DNA of 15,942 bases from Bacteroidales bacterium (GCA_023231005.1 JALNWG010000039.1:1-15942); one strand, 5' to 3'; shown: positions 1 through 7,288, counted from the stretch's first letter. Notes: a model not told the origin generated them from the letters alone. Translations and numbers: made by a program.

Positions 1-122
1 GGATCATTTGGATTTCCTTTTCCATTTATTGAAAAGAATTTAAATGCCGGGATATCAATTTTTTCAGGTTTATCTTTCGGAAGATAATAATTCTTTTCGG
101 ATTTTTTCCATTCGTGTTTCAT
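1..122 (-). CDS. GyrI-like domain protein, N-terminal fragment cut by window edge
   Basis: Reading the minus strand from an ATG at 122 gives 40 open codons that run off the left edge. The peptide begins MKHEWKKSEKNYYLPKDKPE and continues with IDIPAFKFFSINGKGNPND. This matches, from memory, the opening of the Bacteroidota/Firmicutes GyrI-like small-molecule-binding proteins (usually about 200 residues), whose start has the pattern MKHEWRKxEKxLYLPKxKPE followed by a FxxIxGxGNPN strand-turn. The family shares the SOUL/GyrI ligand-binding fold with BmrR-type effector domains; what it binds here cannot be told. It lies just downstream, in transcription order, of the inverted-repeat region at 145-412. 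No clear Shine-Dalgarno precedes the ATG, as is usual in this phylum. The frame is convincing; the assignment rests on a short stretch. Confidence 0.72.
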   Translation of the reverse strand, partial: MKHEWKKSEKNYYLPKDKPEKIDIPAFKFFSINGKGNPND

Positions 123-144
123 GTGTGGTTCTGTTTTTATCAAT

Positions 145-274
145 GTTGTAATGGTTTGCGTGTTTGTGCAGTAGCAGATTAGAAGCACTTACCTTCCCGT
201 TTACCACAAAGTTTCTCAGTAGCGCAGACATTCGATTTATCACTTCACCAGCTATTGCCACATACACGTTGTTA
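145..274. repeat. Long imperfect inverted repeat, copy 1 (attC-like hairpin)
   Basis: About 130 bases. On the minus strand it opens with AACAACGTGTATGTGGCAAT and closes with CTGCTACTGCACAAACACGC. The inner arms GTGTATGTGGCAATAGCTG and (complement of) GTGTTTGTGCAGTAGCAG pair over about 18 positions with one bulged base and about three mismatches, leaving a variable central part. It aligns with copy 2 at 5163-5294, for example at the ends (ACAAC, TGTAT, AATxGCxGG) and at AATCTGCYACTGC. Its outer 7-base arms are degenerate, so it may be a decayed copy. It sits between the restriction-modification unit and the GyrI-like gene. Confidence 0.55.
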
Positions 275-311
275 TCGGTTCGGTGTTCTTTTCGTCCGCT
301 TGTTTGTCAGT

Positions 312-412
312 TGTTTTGGTCATGCGGTTGGGCTGGTATAATCTTTTGCAAGCTTTGCTCTGTGTGTAGGTTTGTGTGGCTTGCAAATGTGTATGACTGC
401 AAAGCGTTGGCA
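312..412. repeat. Hairpin repeat with AGCGTTGGCA end motif
   Basis: Perfect 9-base arms TTTGCAAGC (345-353) and GCTTGCAAA (379-387) form a hairpin with a 25-base loop, extended by a weaker outward pairing (GTATAAT.. with ..TGTGTAT). One flank ends in AGCGTTGGCA (403-412), which recurs at 4267-4276 next to a different hairpin. It begins 3 bases after the stop codon of the putative nuclease gene. It could act as a transcription terminator for that operon, but there is no clean T-run, so a recombination or repeat element is at least as likely. Confidence 0.5.
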
Positions 413-415
413 TTG

Positions 416-1030
416 TCAATTTGAGTTGTTTGTAAAGTCAAATATTAAATGCTTTAATGTACCTATGACCGAATGATAAGATTCGTAATAGTTTTTTATC
501 AGATTGTTCGATTTAAAAATTAATGTTTCCGTATTTCTTTGGTCTTTTTCCAATAGGAAATTAATGCCCTTTATTGTTTCGTTTGGTTTCCCTTCAAGTA
601 GATAACCAATCAAACTACCCTTTTCGTATTTTTTGGAAATGAAATTGTCAATTCCTGTATTAATGTATCTGCGTTTTAATGCAGAATCGTTTTGTTTAAG
701 ATTTTTAGCTTCAAAGAAATGCTCATATTCATAAGTTGAAATAAACGAAGTCAACCTAAAATCTATTCTTGGAAATGTGTCGGAAAAACCTTTAACCTTG
801 GGAATGTCCTTTGGGATGTCGGCTTCTACATTGGTTGAAATTTTCCACTTTAGTCTTAAAGGATTATCTTTTATATGTCGGTGCAATTCTGAAGAAATAT
901 CGTTTTCGTTCCAGTTTAACTGTATCACTTGTTCTGTCAATGTAGTTTGATATGCATCAACGATTAACTGACAACATTTTTGCTCAAAAGCATTTTTGAA
1001 TTTTTCGTTAACAATCGTATTTAATGCCAT
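416..1030 (-). CDS. Putative PD-(D/E)XK restriction endonuclease partner of the methyltransferase
   Basis: 204 residues from the ATG at 1030. A longer form would start with TTG at 1036 inside the methyltransferase gene, and I prefer the ATG because it follows the upstream stop by two bases (TGA TA ATG). I do not recognise a named family. The sequence has a plausible PD-(D/E)XK nuclease core: a strand PRIDFRL with Asp90, 16 residues, then FFEAKNL with Glu107 and Lys109, and a glutamate-bearing N-terminal helix (SSELHRH) that could supply the extra acid of this fold. There is no signal peptide or membrane segment, so it is cytoplasmic. Tight coupling to the methyltransferase suggests it is the cutting (or nuclease-accessory) subunit of that system. 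The nuclease call is inference from motif and context. Confidence 0.62.
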   Translation of the reverse strand: MALNTIVNEKFKNAFEQKCCQLIVDAYQTTLTEQVIQLNWNENDISSELHRHIKDNPLRLKWKISTNVEADIPKDIPKVKGFSDTFPRIDFRLTSFISTYEYEHFFEAKNLKQNDSALKRRYINTGIDNFISKKYEKGSLIGYLLEGKPNETIKGINFLLEKDQRNTETLIFKSNNLIKNYYESYHSVIGTLKHLIFDFTNNSN

Positions 1031-1032
1031 TA

Positions 1033-4000
1033 TCAATTCCCGTTTAAGATTTCAAGAATTAATTCTGGAGCATCTTCCAATGCCATAGACTGTGACCAAA
1101 ATCTGCGTTGGTTCGGACGAATAATATAAATGTCGTCTCCTGTTTTGTAATTCAGTTTTTTTCTAAAATAAATATTAAGAGATTTCTTATCCCATAGTGA
1201 TTTATCTATTTCTTTCAGTTCATCATCAAGAAACTCATTAGATTTTTTGATTTCCTTTTTTTCTTTTTCAAAAGAAAGTTTAATCATCATTAAAGGGGAA
1301 TTTCGATTGATGCTTTCAAAAACTGTAGCATTTGCAAACAAATCCTGACCGTCAAGAAAATCATTGAGTTCATTGCTTATTAATTTTCCGTACTCAGATG
1401 TTTGCGCTGGCAGGACAGGATATAAAGCTTTTGATTTTTCTTTATTTTCGAAAAGGTCGATTGAATAGTTAATTAAATCATCAATTGCCCATTTATCTGA
1501 ATCAGAGAATAAAAACAGGTCTTGGAGAATGATTTTATTAATTGCAGTTTCAATGGGTTTTGCTTTTACAAAATCAAAATCATCTTGAATTAATTCTATC
1601 AATTCGTCAAATTTTTTTTCTAATTTTAAAACAACTGTCTTATTTATATTTGTTGGCAACGGGAGAGTCAATGTTTCATTAGATTGAACTCGTTCTCTCT
1701 CAATACCCCAAGATGCAGATGTTAACGATAAATAATATTTAGCAAATGATGAATTGATTAAGCTACACCATAACTTCAATAAGAAATTATTTTGCGGGTC
1801 TATTGACGAGATACTAAACGCACCTGTATGATAAGACTCATAATCTACCCAACTTGCACAAAATTCTTTATTTTTCTGCCCTTCTTTTACTATTAAATAA
1901 GGTGGTTTAAAAATATTTTGGTTTATACTCCTATAAACTTTTTGAGAAGGTTCTTCCGCAGATTTTTGCGTGTAAAACCGTTGAACTTTCCTAAGATTAA
2001 TAACTTTGTTAGGCGTAAACGTTTTATTTTCTTTTATCTGTTTTTCTGTTGGAGAGTGTAACCCTGAACCAAAATGATATTCATCCTTATTGCTTTCTAA
2101 AAAATCTCCAATTGAGGTGATGTATCTTTTTGAAACTCTTTTTATTAGTTCCCAATCATTCATTCCACTCCACATTGCAACTTTCCAAATTTTGGTGTCG
2201 GGTTTCTGACATTCTTCTCTTGGCAGATACTTTAAATCTGTAAAATCAATACTCAATCCATCTATTACATTGGATTTAATGAATGTTTTTGGAGCGTAAT
2301 AAGCAATTATATCAGAGGGATTTTTAGGTTGCTGCTTTTGATAAAATACAACACTAATCGGACCAGTTGCATCGCCAAATAATTGACCTCCAAAATTTTC
2401 ATTTGCATTACGAAGAATCGAAAAGTTGAAGACCTTCTCAACATAACATTTATTAAACAACCAGTCTCTGAAGTTTTGGTAAGTTCCACCTGTATTAGTT
2501 AAAACTTTAGTATTGAAAATCAAGGCTATTTCGCCGTATGGGGCAAATTTTGTTGCTTTGTGCAGAAATGGCAAAACCATTTCTTTTGCCAGCTTTTCAT
2601 TGTCACAGTATTCTCTTAAATTTTTGTGTTCTCCGTTTTTATCGTTCTCTTTGGTAAGGATTTTACCAAATGGAGGATTCCCAACGATTAATTGAAAGTC
2701 CTTTAATTCTGTTTCTTCTGATAAATCTGTAATTGTATCTCTACAAAAAAGATTTTTGCCTTGTGTTTTTAAAGATTTATCATTGGGATTATTGATGAGA
2801 TTGGGCAAACGATGTTTTTTCTTTTGCCATAAAGTTTTTGGGTCTAATTTATCAACCAATGCCAAATACAAACTAAATGCTGCTACCTTTATAGCTTGTG
2901 GGTGTATTTCAATACCAAATATATTATCGGTTAATAATTTATTTAGCTTGTCAAAATCAGTTAGTTTTTCTTTATGCAGGTTCTCGTAGCGTTTAACCAA
3001 ACGCTTAAAACTTTCTACTAAAAAAATACCGGAACCACAACTTGGATCTAAAACTTTAATATTGCAGTTTTTTTCTGTTTTGTTGATTGGTAGTTTTTCA
3101 TTAAGAATAAACTCCACTAATGCAGGAGGAGTATAATATGTCCCTGTTCTTTTCTTTAAATCCAGGTCAGTTTTAAATAAGAAATTTTCGTAAATTTCGC
3201 TCAGCAACTCTATTTGTATGATGCTGAAATCAAACAATTTCCAACCTACAAACAATTTTGCTTGTGGCGTATTGTCATTGCCACTGATGAAACATTTTTT
3301 TATGAGTTGAAGCTGGCCAGCAGATATTTTTTCGCCTTTTTCTAAAGTAAAGACATTACCATTAAAATATTCTTCCAATCGTTCGTACAATTGGTAGGTA
3401 GCTTTCGTGTCATTTAAAATATCGAAATATGATTTTGTTCCTTTTTTTATTTGAGAGTATAATTTTTCGTCCGTAGCTCCTCTGTCTTCAAGATACAATA
3501 GAAATAAAGAACGAAGAATAATTTTATGGATAAAATTTAATTCAAGCCCTTGGTCAGCAAGTTGTTCGGCTGTATTTACTAAACTCTCTACTAAATATTT
3601 ATCAACTCTACGTTGTAGGTTTATTTTATCTCTGATAAATTGAGCTTCTTCCAACGTCCAAACAATTCCCGAATCAATCGCAATCCTTGAAAAAAGATTG
3701 ATGAGTTCTTCAAGTTGTGTTTTGTCTGAAAAAATGTAAGTTCCTATTTCAATATTTTTCAGCTCCTTCTTGTAATCAACACTTTCTTTGGTTTTAATAA
3801 GTGGTTTTTCAGAACAATTGTAAATGCGAATTTCCGTTTCGGAATAAACATATAAAAACAATACCTTTTTGTAATTCCATGTTTTTTTGTGAGTTTCGGC
3901 TATTGCTTGAAGAGTTTCTACATTAAAAGTTTTTACTCTTTTCAAAAACACGGCAGGAAAGCTATTCCCATTTTCATCGGTATTGAAGTAAACAGAATCA

Positions 4001-4128
4001 ACTTGAAAGTTTTGCTCTTTAAGTTGAGTAAAAATAATAGACTCGCTTTCTAAGAGATTTTCACACTTAGAATTTACGGATTTGGCTCTGTCTAAGCCAA
4101 TTAATTCTATTACTTCATGTCCTGTCAT
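1033..4128 (-). CDS. Eco57I-like (type II/IIG) adenine-N6 DNA methyltransferase
   Basis: 1031 residues. Class gamma N6-adenine methyltransferase motifs are clear: motif X region RTGTYYTPP (327-335), motif I LDPSCGSGIF (360-369) binding S-adenosylmethionine, the following acidic strand FGIEIHPQA (404-412), and catalytic motif IV NPPF (484-487). Residues 1-130 form an alpha/beta domain placed where type IIG enzymes carry their nuclease, but the expected acid-X-Lys is FPAVFLK (57-63), with no acid before the lysine. Residues 150-320 are helical (LYLEDRG at 211-217). The part after about 600 should be the target-recognition domain. It would modify adenine in a specific site and protect host DNA. 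The downstream gene follows by two bases and probably supplies the nuclease. A near-consensus Bacteroidota promoter box lies 53 bases upstream. Length fits the Eco57I-methylase family. No frameshift is seen. Confidence 0.88.
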   Translation of the reverse strand: MTGHEVIELIGLDRAKSVNSKCENLLESESIIFTQLKEQNFQVDSVYFNTDENGNSFPAVFLKRVKTFNVETLQAIAETHKKTWNYKKVLFLYVYSETEIRIYNCSEKPLIKTKESVDYKKELKNIEIGTYIFSDKTQLEELINLFSRIAIDSGIVWTLEEAQFIRDKINLQRRVDKYLVESLVNTAEQLADQGLELNFIHKIILRSLFLLYLEDRGATDEKLYSQIKKGTKSYFDILNDTKATYQLYERLEEYFNGNVFTLEKGEKISAGQLQLIKKCFISGNDNTPQAKLFVGWKLFDFSIIQIELLSEIYENFLFKTDLDLKKRTGTYYTPPALVEFILNEKLPINKTEKNCNIKVLDPSCGSGIFLVESFKRLVKRYENLHKEKLTDFDKLNKLLTDNIFGIEIHPQAIKVAAFSLYLALVDKLDPKTLWQKKKHRLPNLINNPNDKSLKTQGKNLFCRDTITDLSEETELKDFQLIVGNPPFGKILTKENDKNGEHKNLREYCDNEKLAKEMVLPFLHKATKFAPYGEIALIFNTKVLTNTGGTYQNFRDWLFNKCYVEKVFNFSILRNANENFGGQLFGDATGPISVVFYQKQQPKNPSDIIAYYAPKTFIKSNVIDGLSIDFTDLKYLPREECQKPDTKIWKVAMWSGMNDWELIKRVSKRYITSIGDFLESNKDEYHFGSGLHSPTEKQIKENKTFTPNKVINLRKVQRFYTQKSAEEPSQKVYRSINQNIFKPPYLIVKEGQKNKEFCASWVDYESYHTGAFSISSIDPQNNFLLKLWCSLINSSFAKYYLSLTSASWGIERERVQSNETLTLPLPTNINKTVVLKLEKKFDELIELIQDDFDFVKAKPIETAINKIILQDLFLFSDSDKWAIDDLINYSIDLFENKEKSKALYPVLPAQTSEYGKLISNELNDFLDGQDLFANATVFESINRNSPLMMIKLSFEKEKKEIKKSNEFLDDELKEIDKSLWDKKSLNIYFRKKLNYKTGDDIYIIRPNQRRFWSQSMALEDAPELILEILNGN

Positions 4129-4180
4129 CTGATTATAATCTAATCAAAAAAATCTTTTCAATATACAACTATTTAATTCA

Positions 4181-4188
4181 CAAAGGTA
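4181..4188 (-). promoter_or_regulatory. Promoter -7 box for the methyltransferase-nuclease operon
   Basis: On the minus strand this reads TACCTTTG, an exact match to the Bacteroidota -7 consensus TAnnTTTG. It lies 53 bases before the methyltransferase ATG. No good TTTG -33 box is seen at the ideal distance, only a weak TTC about 17 bases upstream, so the match rests on the -7 box and position. Confidence 0.5.
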
Positions 4189-4266
4189 TTTTTTTTCAAA
4201 ATTTTGAAGATATTTCAAAGCTTAAATTATGATTATTTTATCAATCTGCCTGATTTTTTTCAGACT

Positions 4267-4345
4267 AGCGTTGGCAAAAAACAGGCTCTTTTGGTTTTTC
4301 AGCGATGGGTTGTGTGTCGGGAAAACCAAATGTGCCTGTTTGTAA
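4267..4345. repeat. Hairpin repeat with AGCGTTGGCA end motif, upstream of the R-M unit
   Basis: Two 20-base arms (4279-4298 and 4322-4341) are inverted copies with 18 of 20 positions paired: AAACAGGC then TTTGGTTTT against AAAACCAAA then GCCTGTTT. The 23-base loop contains GGTTGTGTG. The left flank carries AGCGTTGGCA (4267-4276), the same 10-mer that borders the hairpin at 312-412 on the far side of the restriction-modification operon. The hairpin is between the acetyltransferase gene and the promoter of the methyltransferase gene. It may be a cassette-boundary or MITE-like element. Confidence 0.55.
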
Positions 4346-4374
4346 GATCGGCTTTTCTACACGGACCGATAATG

Positions 4375-4393
4375 ACTCGCTAACCGATCCAAT
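4375..4393. repeat. Boundary motif ACTCGCTAACCGATC, copy 1
   Basis: ACTCGCTAACCGATCCAAT here recurs as ACTCGCCAACCGATCAAT at 10817-10834, both in gene-free DNA just outside a minus-strand gene. The complementary core GGTTAGCGAGT is close to, but does not match, the integron GTTRRRY core. Probably part of the same intergenic repeat family as the neighbouring hairpins. Confidence 0.4.
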
Positions 4394-4425
4394 CCCCGCA
4401 TCAAGCCATCCACCTCATCCCCTGA

Positions 4426-4447
4426 CCCTTCTCCTCAAGGAGAAGGG
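4426..4447. repeat. REP-like perfect palindrome
   Basis: CCCTTCTCCT, two loop bases (CA), then AGGAGAAGGG make a perfect 10-base stem inside the longer pyrimidine/purine block CCTCATCCCCTGACCC..GGGGGA. Sequences of this type are common intergenic repeats in Bacteroidota and other environmental bacteria. It follows the acetyltransferase stop by about 40 bases and might also slow transcription, but it lacks a T-run. Confidence 0.5.
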
Positions 4448-4487
4448 GGAATCCAACGTTCTTGTGATTTTGTTGAATGGATGGGTT

Positions 4488-5117
4488 TTAATTTTCTATC
4501 AATTTATCAATATCTCCATTCATAATATTTTGAAGATTACTCTTTATTTTAATTTCATCCCAATTCCACCATTGGATTTGTATGAATTTTTTTATCGTTT
4601 CTTCTGAATAACGTTTCTTTATTTCTTTTGCAGGTATTCCTCCAACAATCGTATATGGAGGAACGTCTTTTGTAACAACAGCTCTAGTGCCTATTATTGC
4701 ACCGTCTCCAATTTTTACTCCTTGCATTATAACAGCCTCATAACCAATCCAGACATCGTTCCCGATGATTATATCACCTTCATTCTCCCAAGCTTCTGTT
4801 ACATTATTTTTATCTAAATTCCACTCTTCAAAGAAAAGTGGAAATGGATATGTTGATAAAGACGACATTTTATGATTACCCGATGTAAACATAAATTTTG
4901 CACCGCAAGCAATTGAACAAAATTTTCCAATTATTAATTTATCTTTATTGATTGGATAATGATACAAAACATTGTTGTTTTCGAATTGAGTTGGGTCTTT
5001 TTCGAAATCGTTATACATTGTGTACTCTCCAACGATAATATTAGGTTTTGTAATTGTCGATTTTAAATACACCGTCTCTTTATCTCCTGTTCTCGGATAT
5101 ACTTTTTTACTATCCAT
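4488..5117 (-). CDS. Vat/CatB-like xenobiotic O-acetyltransferase (left-handed beta-helix)
   Basis: 209 residues, the usual length of Vat/CatB hexapeptide acetyltransferases. It shows the family's opening (KPNIIVGEYTMYND, 24-37), KLIIGKFCSIACGAKFM (60-76), the catalytic-loop block FTSGNHKMSSLSTYPF (77-92) with His82, which aligns with the catalytic His of VatD as I recall it, and hexapeptide turns such as IIIGNDVWIGYEAVIMQGVK (116-135) and VGGIPAKEIKKRY (158-170). The enzyme transfers acetyl from acetyl-CoA to a hydroxyl of small molecules; relatives inactivate streptogramin A or chloramphenicol. The trimer would be cytoplasmic. The gene stands alone, flanked by repeats on both sides and with no obvious promoter of its own, as in a gene cassette. 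The substrate is not shown by sequence, and other acceptors are possible. Confidence 0.85.
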   Translation of the reverse strand: MDSKKVYPRTGDKETVYLKSTITKPNIIVGEYTMYNDFEKDPTQFENNNVLYHYPINKDKLIIGKFCSIACGAKFMFTSGNHKMSSLSTYPFPLFFEEWNLDKNNVTEAWENEGDIIIGNDVWIGYEAVIMQGVKIGDGAIIGTRAVVTKDVPPYTIVGGIPAKEIKKRYSEETIKKFIQIQWWNWDEIKIKSNLQNIMNGDIDKLIEN

Positions 5118-5162
5118 TTTTTTATCACATTAATTATCTGTTGGGCAACACACTAAACTTGC

Positions 5163-5294
5163 ACACAACGGGGAATTGTATGAGCAGTGGCAGATTGCGC
5201 GGTAGTTTCCTGTCAAACCGTTACGCTGTTTGAGCGGGTTACAAACCTTGATATTCAACACTGTCCCTGCCATTACTTATACAAGGTGTTGTGT
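5163..5294. repeat. Long imperfect inverted repeat, copy 2 (attC-like hairpin)
   Basis: 132 bases with exact 7-base terminal inverted repeats ACACAAC (5163-5169) and GTTGTGT (5288-5294). Inside, after an unpaired spacer, TTGTATGAGCAGTGGCAG pairs with the complement of TTGTATAAGTAATGGCAG at 15 of 18 positions, the rest being A/G transitions. A central region of about 70 bases (GCGCGGTAGTTTCC.. to ..CAACACTGTCC) is less paired. The outer stem, spacer, inner stem and variable loop resemble integron attC folding, but the core (RYYYAAC/GTTRRRY) is not matched. It lies between the Fic gene and the acetyltransferase gene. Copy 1 is at 145-274. Confidence 0.65.
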
Positions 5295-5303
5295 TTTCGT
5301 GCT

Positions 5304-6710
5304 TTATTCTCCCCCTTTAATCTCTTTTATCATATAATTTGAAATAATCCTTATTATACTATTAACGGTATCTGACATAAATAGTGTTTTATATTCATTC
5401 TCTATTTCGAAAAGAGTTGTACTGTTTTTTATGTAACTATCAGAATTAGTATTCGATTCTGTAATGAGTAATTTATAGTTGGAGTCATTTAAATCAAGCG
5501 AACATAATATTTCATAGTCAATTTTTTTGGAGGCGGATTTTAGGGATAACATCTTCTTTTTCCATTGCAAGTTATTTACATCATTTTCTTCTAAATCGTG
5601 TCCGAAAATTTCATATTTTTTTACAGTCACTTTTCTGTCCGAGAACAAATGAGCAGTACCCATTAATGGGCCTGGAATAATTTTAGTCTTTTCTATCTTG
5701 ATATTATTTAAATAATTTTCATTTGACGATTCAGCGAAGAAGTCATCAAATTTATTTAAGACTTTGCTTATTGGTGTCCATAAATCATCGTTTATATGGT
5801 TTATTAATTCATAAGTAACTTTAGGCGTTTTATAAATTTTAGTTTTTGTAAGTTTATCTTTTTTGAGGAGTTCGATTTCTTTCTCTATATCTCCTAACTC
5901 ATCGATATCTCCACCATTTGCAGCTTTAATACTAAGTTCAAGAGACCAAATGGACTGTCGCTCAATATATTCGATTAATGAAGTAATATCGCCCGTGTCT
6001 GCTTTTTGTAAATGCGTTAAATAACTTTCTTTTTCATCAGATTTTATTATAACAGGTGGATAATTATTCTTTAAAAGGATATAATTCATAATTAATCTGG
6101 CAACTCTTCCATTTCCATCATCAAAAGGATGAATGCAAACAAATTTATAATGAAATTCGGCAGCTAATTGTACTGGATGTAATATCTCCTTATTATCATT
6201 GTACCAGTTTAATAAGTCGTTCATTAAAGCAGGTGTCTCTTCTGGAGATGCATATTCGTGAATTTCCCCATTTCTTAGTCTAACACTATTAGGAGAGGTT
6301 TTATATTGTCCGATTTCGATTTTTTTCCGAGTAGGATTTCCATCGTAGGATATTGCATCTTTCCAAAAAGATTTTACAAGAATTAATTTATTAAGTTCTT
6401 TAATGAATAATTCTGATAAAGGGCGCTCCTCGTCTTTTGCCATTTCTTCAATTTGGGATAATGCAATATCATGTGCCTTCATTTCTTCAATGTCACTAAT
6501 TGGTACATTTCCAGAACTTTTGTCATAAAACAGCAGCAATTGAGTTTGTCTATATGTTAGGGTATTGCCTTCAATGTGGTTAGAATTATAATTAAATTCT
6601 AATCGTAATTTCTTTTTTAAGCGTTTTTCATATTCTGCTTTCATTGGAAGCTTTTTATTAAGCTCTGTCTTTAAGGCATTTACTATATCTATTGTTGCTG
6701 TTTTATACAT
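5304..6710 (-). CDS. Fic family protein (class II, N-terminal inhibitory motif)
   Basis: 468 residues. The Fic core motif HPFDDGNGRVAR (194-205) is complete, so the catalytic His194 and the phosphate-binding GNGR are intact. An inhibitory (S/T)xxxE(G/N) motif, SNHIEG (43-48), lies N-terminal, which marks class II Fic proteins that are auto-inhibited by this helix. Such enzymes usually AMPylate a hydroxyl of a target protein. The region before the core (ISYDGNPTRKK, 120-130, and IGQYKTSPNSVRL, 133-145) is the usual substrate flap. Residues 260-468 form a long C-terminal part I do not recognise. The start overlaps the end of the truncated XRE reading frame by eight bases (ATGTATAA), implying translational coupling. 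It is probably transcribed with the hicB-like gene. The target is unknown; a toxin-like or stress role is inference. Confidence 0.9.
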   Translation of the reverse strand: MYKTATIDIVNALKTELNKKLPMKAEYEKRLKKKLRLEFNYNSNHIEGNTLTYRQTQLLLFYDKSSGNVPISDIEEMKAHDIALSQIEEMAKDEERPLSELFIKELNKLILVKSFWKDAISYDGNPTRKKIEIGQYKTSPNSVRLRNGEIHEYASPEETPALMNDLLNWYNDNKEILHPVQLAAEFHYKFVCIHPFDDGNGRVARLIMNYILLKNNYPPVIIKSDEKESYLTHLQKADTGDITSLIEYIERQSIWSLELSIKAANGGDIDELGDIEKEIELLKKDKLTKTKIYKTPKVTYELINHINDDLWTPISKVLNKFDDFFAESSNENYLNNIKIEKTKIIPGPLMGTAHLFSDRKVTVKKYEIFGHDLEENDVNNLQWKKKMLSLKSASKKIDYEILCSLDLNDSNYKLLITESNTNSDSYIKNSTTLFEIENEYKTLFMSDTVNSIIRIISNYMIKEIKGGE

Positions 6711-6879
6711 TTGTATTTGTTTTATCTGTTTTGTTTGATATTAGTAGTTCTTTCACATCAACCTCCAATATTTCTGCAATTTTGTATAAATCTTCTATGC
6801 TCGGTTGTCTTCTATTTTGCACATAAGAATTTGTCATATTATAACTTTTCCCCAATTGTTGAGTGTGGCCGGTGCAGTT
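6703..6879 (-). pseudogene. XRE-family helix-turn-helix regulator, N-terminus missing
   Basis: After the hicB stop (TAA, 6882-6880) the same frame stays open to a TAA at 6705-6703. It encodes QLGKSYNMTNSYVQNRRQPS, then IEDLYKIAEILEVDVKELL and a polar tail. This is the second half of a XRE/Cro DNA-binding domain: the end of helix 2, the recognition helix, and helices 4-5. The first 25-30 residues that should hold helix 1 are absent and replaced by unrelated sequence next to the hicB stop. The only in-frame ATG (6837) would give a 44-residue product starting at the recognition helix. The frame runs into the Fic start, so the intact ancestor was probably the cognate regulator of the Fic gene, now damaged by a deletion that joined it to hicB. 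A short translated peptide cannot be excluded. Confidence 0.68.
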
Positions 6880-7278
6880 TTATATTCTATGAATGAGATT
6901 AATTTCTGATAATTCCCTTCCAATTTGATGTATACCTTCTAATATTTTATTCGTTTGTTGATCTGAAGGTTTTTTTCGCCCTTGTACATATTGAGATAAT
7001 AATGTTTCATTCATCCCAATTTTTTTTGCTAGAAATTTTGCGTTTATAACTTTATAATACTGGAAGAACTGCTTAAAGTCTATGGTGAAGTTTAGATTTT
7101 CCTGTGTTATGGTGATTTTTTCATCTTCGAAATATAGATTTGCTGCCTCGACTGTATTTTCTATTAATTCCGGAATAGTTCGTGCGGTCGTAAACATTGC
7201 ATGATCCTCTGAGTAAGCAGAAAAACCAGTCTTTGTTTTTTCAATTACAATGTCCATTTTATTTTTTAATGTTTTCAT
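6880..7278 (-). CDS. HicB-like antitoxin with C-terminal XRE helix-turn-helix
   Basis: 132 residues. The N-terminal half (IVIEKTKTGFSAYSEDH, then TARTIPELIENTVEAANLYF) has the HicB pattern, a degraded RNase-H-like domain that in the family binds and neutralises the HicA mRNase. The C-terminal half (INAKFLAKKIGMNETLLSQY, then VQGRKKPSDQQTNKILEGI) is a XRE helix-turn-helix that would bind the operon's own operator. I take the first ATG (7278) because it sits 10 bases after a hicA-like reading frame, the usual spacing. The toxin gene upstream survives only as its last codons, so this antitoxin appears orphaned. It is followed in frame by the truncated XRE sequence and then the Fic gene, and a promoter-like box lies at 7382-7389. 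Confidence 0.75.
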   Translation of the reverse strand: MKTLKNKMDIVIEKTKTGFSAYSEDHAMFTTARTIPELIENTVEAANLYFEDEKITITQENLNFTIDFKQFFQYYKVINAKFLAKKIGMNETLLSQYVQGRKKPSDQQTNKILEGIHQIGRELSEINLIHRI

Positions 7279-7288
7279 GTCGCAAATG

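Noticed and set aside
70..267. Minus-strand 65-codon frame
   Set aside because: It runs through inverted-repeat copy 1 and overlaps, in another frame, the much better supported GyrI-like start at 122.
164..424. Plus-strand 86-codon frame in the repeat region
   Set aside because: Lies entirely in inverted-repeat DNA, runs into the nuclease gene's end, and the product is cysteine-rich with no family resemblance.
416..1036. TTG start at 1036 for the nuclease gene
   Set aside because: The ATG at 1030 directly follows the methyltransferase stop and needs no rare start codon.
4305..4607. Plus-strand 100-codon frame crossing the hairpin and the REP-like palindrome
   Set aside because: It overlaps the end of the acetyltransferase gene, is built mostly of repeat sequence and shows no known domain.
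145..5294. Canonical integron attC sites
   Set aside because: The folding resembles attC, but the RYYYAAC and GTTRRRY cores are not met and no IntI is visible, so I report them only as attC-like repeats.
6711..6896. Plus-strand 61-codon hydrophobic frame
   Set aside because: It is the complement of the truncated XRE helix-turn-helix, which has clear family sequence on the minus strand.
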